Assembly: GCA_965197575.1 (NCBI GenBank)
Contig: OZ240214.1
Span: 3,782,001-3,846,000 of the forward strand
Length of the DNA: 64,000 nucleotides
Direction: 5' to 3'
Source: VXOI01 sp965197575
Lineage (GTDB): Bacteria > Chloroflexota > Dehalococcoidia > Lucifugimonadales > UBA3495
Shown here piece by piece: positions 61,828-64,000 of this stretch. Positions within the stretch are counted from its first letter, which is position 1. Every line of letters starts with the position of its first letter. A program made the position numbers and the translations under genes. The notes below the pieces were generated by a model. It saw nothing but the letters and a program-made list of their open reading frames with translations. It did not search any database and was not told where the DNA came from.

Positions 61828-62154
61828 ATGCCAGAAGAAAAGAGCTTTGCATTCTCGACCTCCATCGATCCGGAGACGGCGGCCGATTATATGGAGGCGT
61901 TGGCCCGGCAGTTGCGCTCGGGCAGCGCCCGGCTGGCCTCAGCCGGAAGCGTGATTAACTTCGAATTCGGCAGCCCCACAAAGTTCGACCTGGAAGCCGG
62001 GTCCAAGCAGGGCCTCGGCACCATCAAATTAGAGCTTTCCTGGAAGGAGCCGGTCGTCGAAGACCCCAACAGCCTGACCATCCAGGATGCCGTCGAGAAG
62101 GATTCGGTAGCGGCGGAACCTGCCCCCGCAAGTGTGCCAGCGGAAGAAAATTAG
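61828..62154 (+). CDS. Amphi-Trp-like domain protein
   Basis: A 108-residue protein from the ATG at 61828 (the frame is open to 61738). The first 75 residues fit the small amphi-Trp domain seen in halophile and actinobacterial proteins: PETAADYMEALARQLRSG, a VINFEFG strand and a final LGTIKLELSWKEP with the Trp. The C-terminal 30 residues are Ala/Pro/Glu-rich and probably disordered. It reads alone, convergent with the SDR gene. Function unknown. Confidence 0.6.
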   Translation: MPEEKSFAFSTSIDPETAADYMEALARQLRSGSARLASAGSVINFEFGSPTKFDLEAGSKQGLGTIKLELSWKEPVVEDPNSLTIQDAVEKDSVAAEPAPASVPAEEN

Positions 62155-62339
62155 CCCCTGGGAGCCCTCCGGTCTGATTTTCTCTCCGGCGCCATCCTGA
62201 AGCCGCAGCCCCGAAACCCCGGACCAACTTCTCCAGGACATCGACCGCACGAGCGCGTCGGCGCCCCGGCGCTTGAAGCTGGCCAAAACGACTATCCCGC
62301 CTCGCTCGCCCACGACCTGCCCACCTGCGCCCTCTCTCC

Positions 62340-63122
62340 CTACTGCGCGGTGAAGCCGCCGTCGATCACCAGTTCGCTGCCGGTCATGAACGAGGCTTCG
62401 TCGGAGGCCAGGAACAGCACGCCGTTGGCTATGTCGTCCACGGTCCCTATGCGGCCCAGGGGCGTCGCGTTGATGCGTTCCTCCCGCAGGCCGGGCTGCG
62501 ACATCATGCGCTCCGTCATCGCCGTGTCGATATAGCCGGGATGGACCGAGTTGCAGCGGATGCCCTCGCCGGCGTATTGCACCGCGGTGGACTTGGTGAG
62601 CAGCCGCACCGCCCCCTTGGAGCTGGCATAGGCCGATCCCGCCCCGGAGCCGGGCCCCAGTCCGACCAGGCCGGCGATGGACGAAATGTTGATGATGGAG
62701 CCGCCGCCGGCGTTGAGCATGGCCGGAAGGGCGGCGCGGGTGCCCAGAAACACGCCCTTGCCGTTGACGTCCATGATCTGGTCCCAGACTTCTTCCGGGG
62801 CCTCGTGGATGCGGGGGGCGTCGATGCCGCCGATGTTGGTGCTGCCGACCCCGGCGTTGTTGACCAGGATGTCCAACTTGCCGTAGCGGGTGACCGCCTC
62901 GTTGACCGCGCCGGCCCACTGCCCGGAGTCGGTGACGTCGAGATGGACGAAGGTGGCCTGCCCGCCCAACTCGCGGATTTCGGCCTCCAGCCGCATCCCT
63001 TCGTCGTCGAGAATGTCGCCGATGACCACCGATGCGCCCTCCCGCACGAACAGCCTGGCCTCGGCCGCGCCCTGACCCCGCGCGCCGCCGCTGATGAGAG
63101 CCACTTTTCCTTCCAGCCGCAT
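62340..63122 (-). CDS. SDR family oxidoreductase
   Basis: A 260-residue classical short-chain dehydrogenase like cyclopentanol and 3-alpha-hydroxysteroid dehydrogenases. The cofactor loop SGGARGQG is at 11-18, VVIGDILDDEG near 33 has the Asp that favours NAD, NNAG lies near 88 and the catalytic Tyr and Lys in SAYASSKGAVR near 163-167. The C-terminus ends SELVIDGGFTAQ, the usual ending. The gap 62155-62339 shows no gene. Substrate is an alcohol or ketone, unspecified. Confidence 0.92.
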   Translation of the reverse strand: MRLEGKVALISGGARGQGAAEARLFVREGASVVIGDILDDEGMRLEAEIRELGGQATFVHLDVTDSGQWAGAVNEAVTRYGKLDILVNNAGVGSTNIGGIDAPRIHEAPEEVWDQIMDVNGKGVFLGTRAALPAMLNAGGGSIINISSIAGLVGLGPGSGAGSAYASSKGAVRLLTKSTAVQYAGEGIRCNSVHPGYIDTAMTERMMSQPGLREERINATPLGRIGTVDDIANGVLFLASDEASFMTGSELVIDGGFTAQ

Positions 63123-63329
63123 ATCGTACCTCCCCGGTTAGTGTTGCCGGTTTCCGCCGGTCCCGCCGGTCCCGCTGGTCAATGAATAACGTATGGCAAT
63201 GAGTGTACTGGAACTCCGCGTTCTCTGCGTACTCGGCAGTAAAATGATTCCCTGCCCTTGCAGGGCCAAATGGGCAAGTGGTATAAAAATTGGAGAATTT
63301 GGGGGGAATCTCGGTTGGGCTGGGACGTT

Positions 63330-64000
63330 ATGCGAATCTTCCTGCACATGGGGGTTATCCGGCTGGGACTGGCAGCCATCTTGCTGGCGGTGTCGGTGGC
63401 CGTTGCCTGCGGCGGCGGCGACGGAGAGGACCCGTTCCGGATCGGAGTGATGGAATCGCTCACCGGACCCGGTGAGACCTACGGAACCGTGGCCGTCCAG
63501 GCCAAGCAAATGGCCGTGGATGAGATCAATGCCGCCGGGGGCATCAATGGGCGCATGCTGGAACTCATCGTAGAAGACTCTAAGTGCAACGCCCAAGACT
63601 CGATTACTGCCTACAACAAGCTGACCGACGTCGACAAAGTGAAGATCATCCTCGGCACCTCGTGCAGCGGCGCGATGCTCGGCGCAGCGCCCCTGGCCGA
63701 GGAGGACGGCGTGGTGCTCTTCTCAGGCCTGGCTACGAACCCGGATATCGCCAACGCCGGAGACTACATCTTCCGCACTGCCTTGAGCGACCTCCAGTTG
63801 GGCGCCGACACCGGCAACGTGCTTTGGGCCGACGGAATTCGCGGCTTGGCCACCATTACCGAGGCAACCGACTACGCCGAAGGCGTGCGGCGGACCAGCG
63901 TGGCGCAGTTCGAGAAGCGAGGCGGCCAAGTGGTGGCCGAGGAGCGGTACGCTTCCGACGTGACCGACTTTCGCACCCAGTTGACCAAGCTGCTCAGCGC
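63330..64000 (+). CDS. Branched-chain amino-acid-type ABC binding lipoprotein, 3' end cut
   Basis: The first 223 codons of a periplasmic-binding protein of the Leu/Ile/Val (Peripla_BP_6) family; the frame is open at the window end. The signal peptide ends VAVACGGG, a lipobox with the Cys near residue 29. The ligand domain starts FRIGVMESLTGPGETYG, then AVDEINAAGGINGRMLELIV near 64, ILGTSCSGAMLGAAPLAEED near 106 and a RTSVAQFEKRGGQVVAEERY strand. The start is ATG at 63330, or the ATG at 63348. The LivHMFG genes would be expected downstream, outside the window. Confidence 0.9.
   Translation, partial: MRIFLHMGVIRLGLAAILLAVSVAVACGGGDGEDPFRIGVMESLTGPGETYGTVAVQAKQMAVDEINAAGGINGRMLELIVEDSKCNAQDSITAYNKLTDVDKVKIILGTSCSGAMLGAAPLAEEDGVVLFSGLATNPDIANAGDYIFRTALSDLQLGADTGNVLWADGIRGLATITEATDYAEGVRRTSVAQFEKRGGQVVAEERYASDVTDFRTQLTKLLS

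Overview
The window reads as a stretch of a high-GC Chloroflexota chromosome, most like the Dehalococcoidia/SAR202-type oligotrophs. This is an inference from gene content: several SDRs, CaiB-type CoA-transferases, acyl-CoA-dehydrogenase-like flavoproteins, MaoC hydratases, cyclase-family hydrolases, a molybdenum hydroxylase, and a 23S rRNA gene with no 16S or 5S beside it. No marker in the window fixes the lineage.

Layout. 1-4044: a minus-strand run with two MaoC-type hydratases, two collinear SDRs resembling the dehydrogenase part of multifunctional enzyme type 2, a tandem pair of retropepsin-like proteins (one without its catalytic motif) and a lipocalin-like protein. 5082-9706: CoA-transferase copy 1, acyl-CoA dehydrogenase, an NYN-domain fragment, an SDR and an epimerase. 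9706-11873: an exported Ig-like protein and a polytopic membrane protein. 11880-17526: a 1386-residue lipoprotein alpha-2-macroglobulin of animal-like architecture and an FAD oxidoreductase. 17502-25955: an oligopeptide ABC importer operon (permease, permease, binding protein) present twice in tandem; the second copy carries the duplicated first codons of the FAD oxidoreductase. 26142-31615: a PQQ-propeller protein and an amidohydrolase-amidase-cupin operon.

31717-34860 is a small island of mobile and broken genes: a complete ISAs1-type element with perfect ends and a 10-bp target duplication, a truncated cupin copy, a RelE/ParE toxin with one amber codon, a nuclease-like protein apparently fused to the matching antitoxin, and a RusA-like gene broken by a 29-bp tandem duplication. 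It abuts an initiator tRNA and a 23S gene (35063-38637) that form one transcription unit with a clear promoter, processing stem and terminator. The 23S gene holds a 485-nt group I intron after U1923 (helix 69) and an expanded helix 45.

38953-64000: a flavin monooxygenase-like protein, Fic protein, enoyl-CoA hydratase, MOSC protein, HicBA pair, two cyclase-family hydrolases, MmgE/PrpD protein, two unknown overlapping genes, a DAO oxidoreductase, TPR proteins, an M20 carbamoylase-like hydrolase, CoxG, two tiny zinc-ribbon proteins, Hpt, CoA-transferase copy 2 (protein identical to copy 1), a three-subunit molybdenum hydroxylase, a HigBA pair whose toxin also has one amber codon, an MFS transporter, an amphi-Trp-like protein, an SDR, and the start of a branched-chain-type binding protein.

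The genes together suggest a heterotroph that imports peptides and amino acids and oxidises varied organic acids through CoA thioesters, flavin and molybdenum enzymes. The least ordinary features are the 23S intron, the animal-like A2M, the two amber-interrupted toxins, the nuclease-antitoxin fusion, the identical CoA-transferase pair and two sets of helically phased direct repeats.
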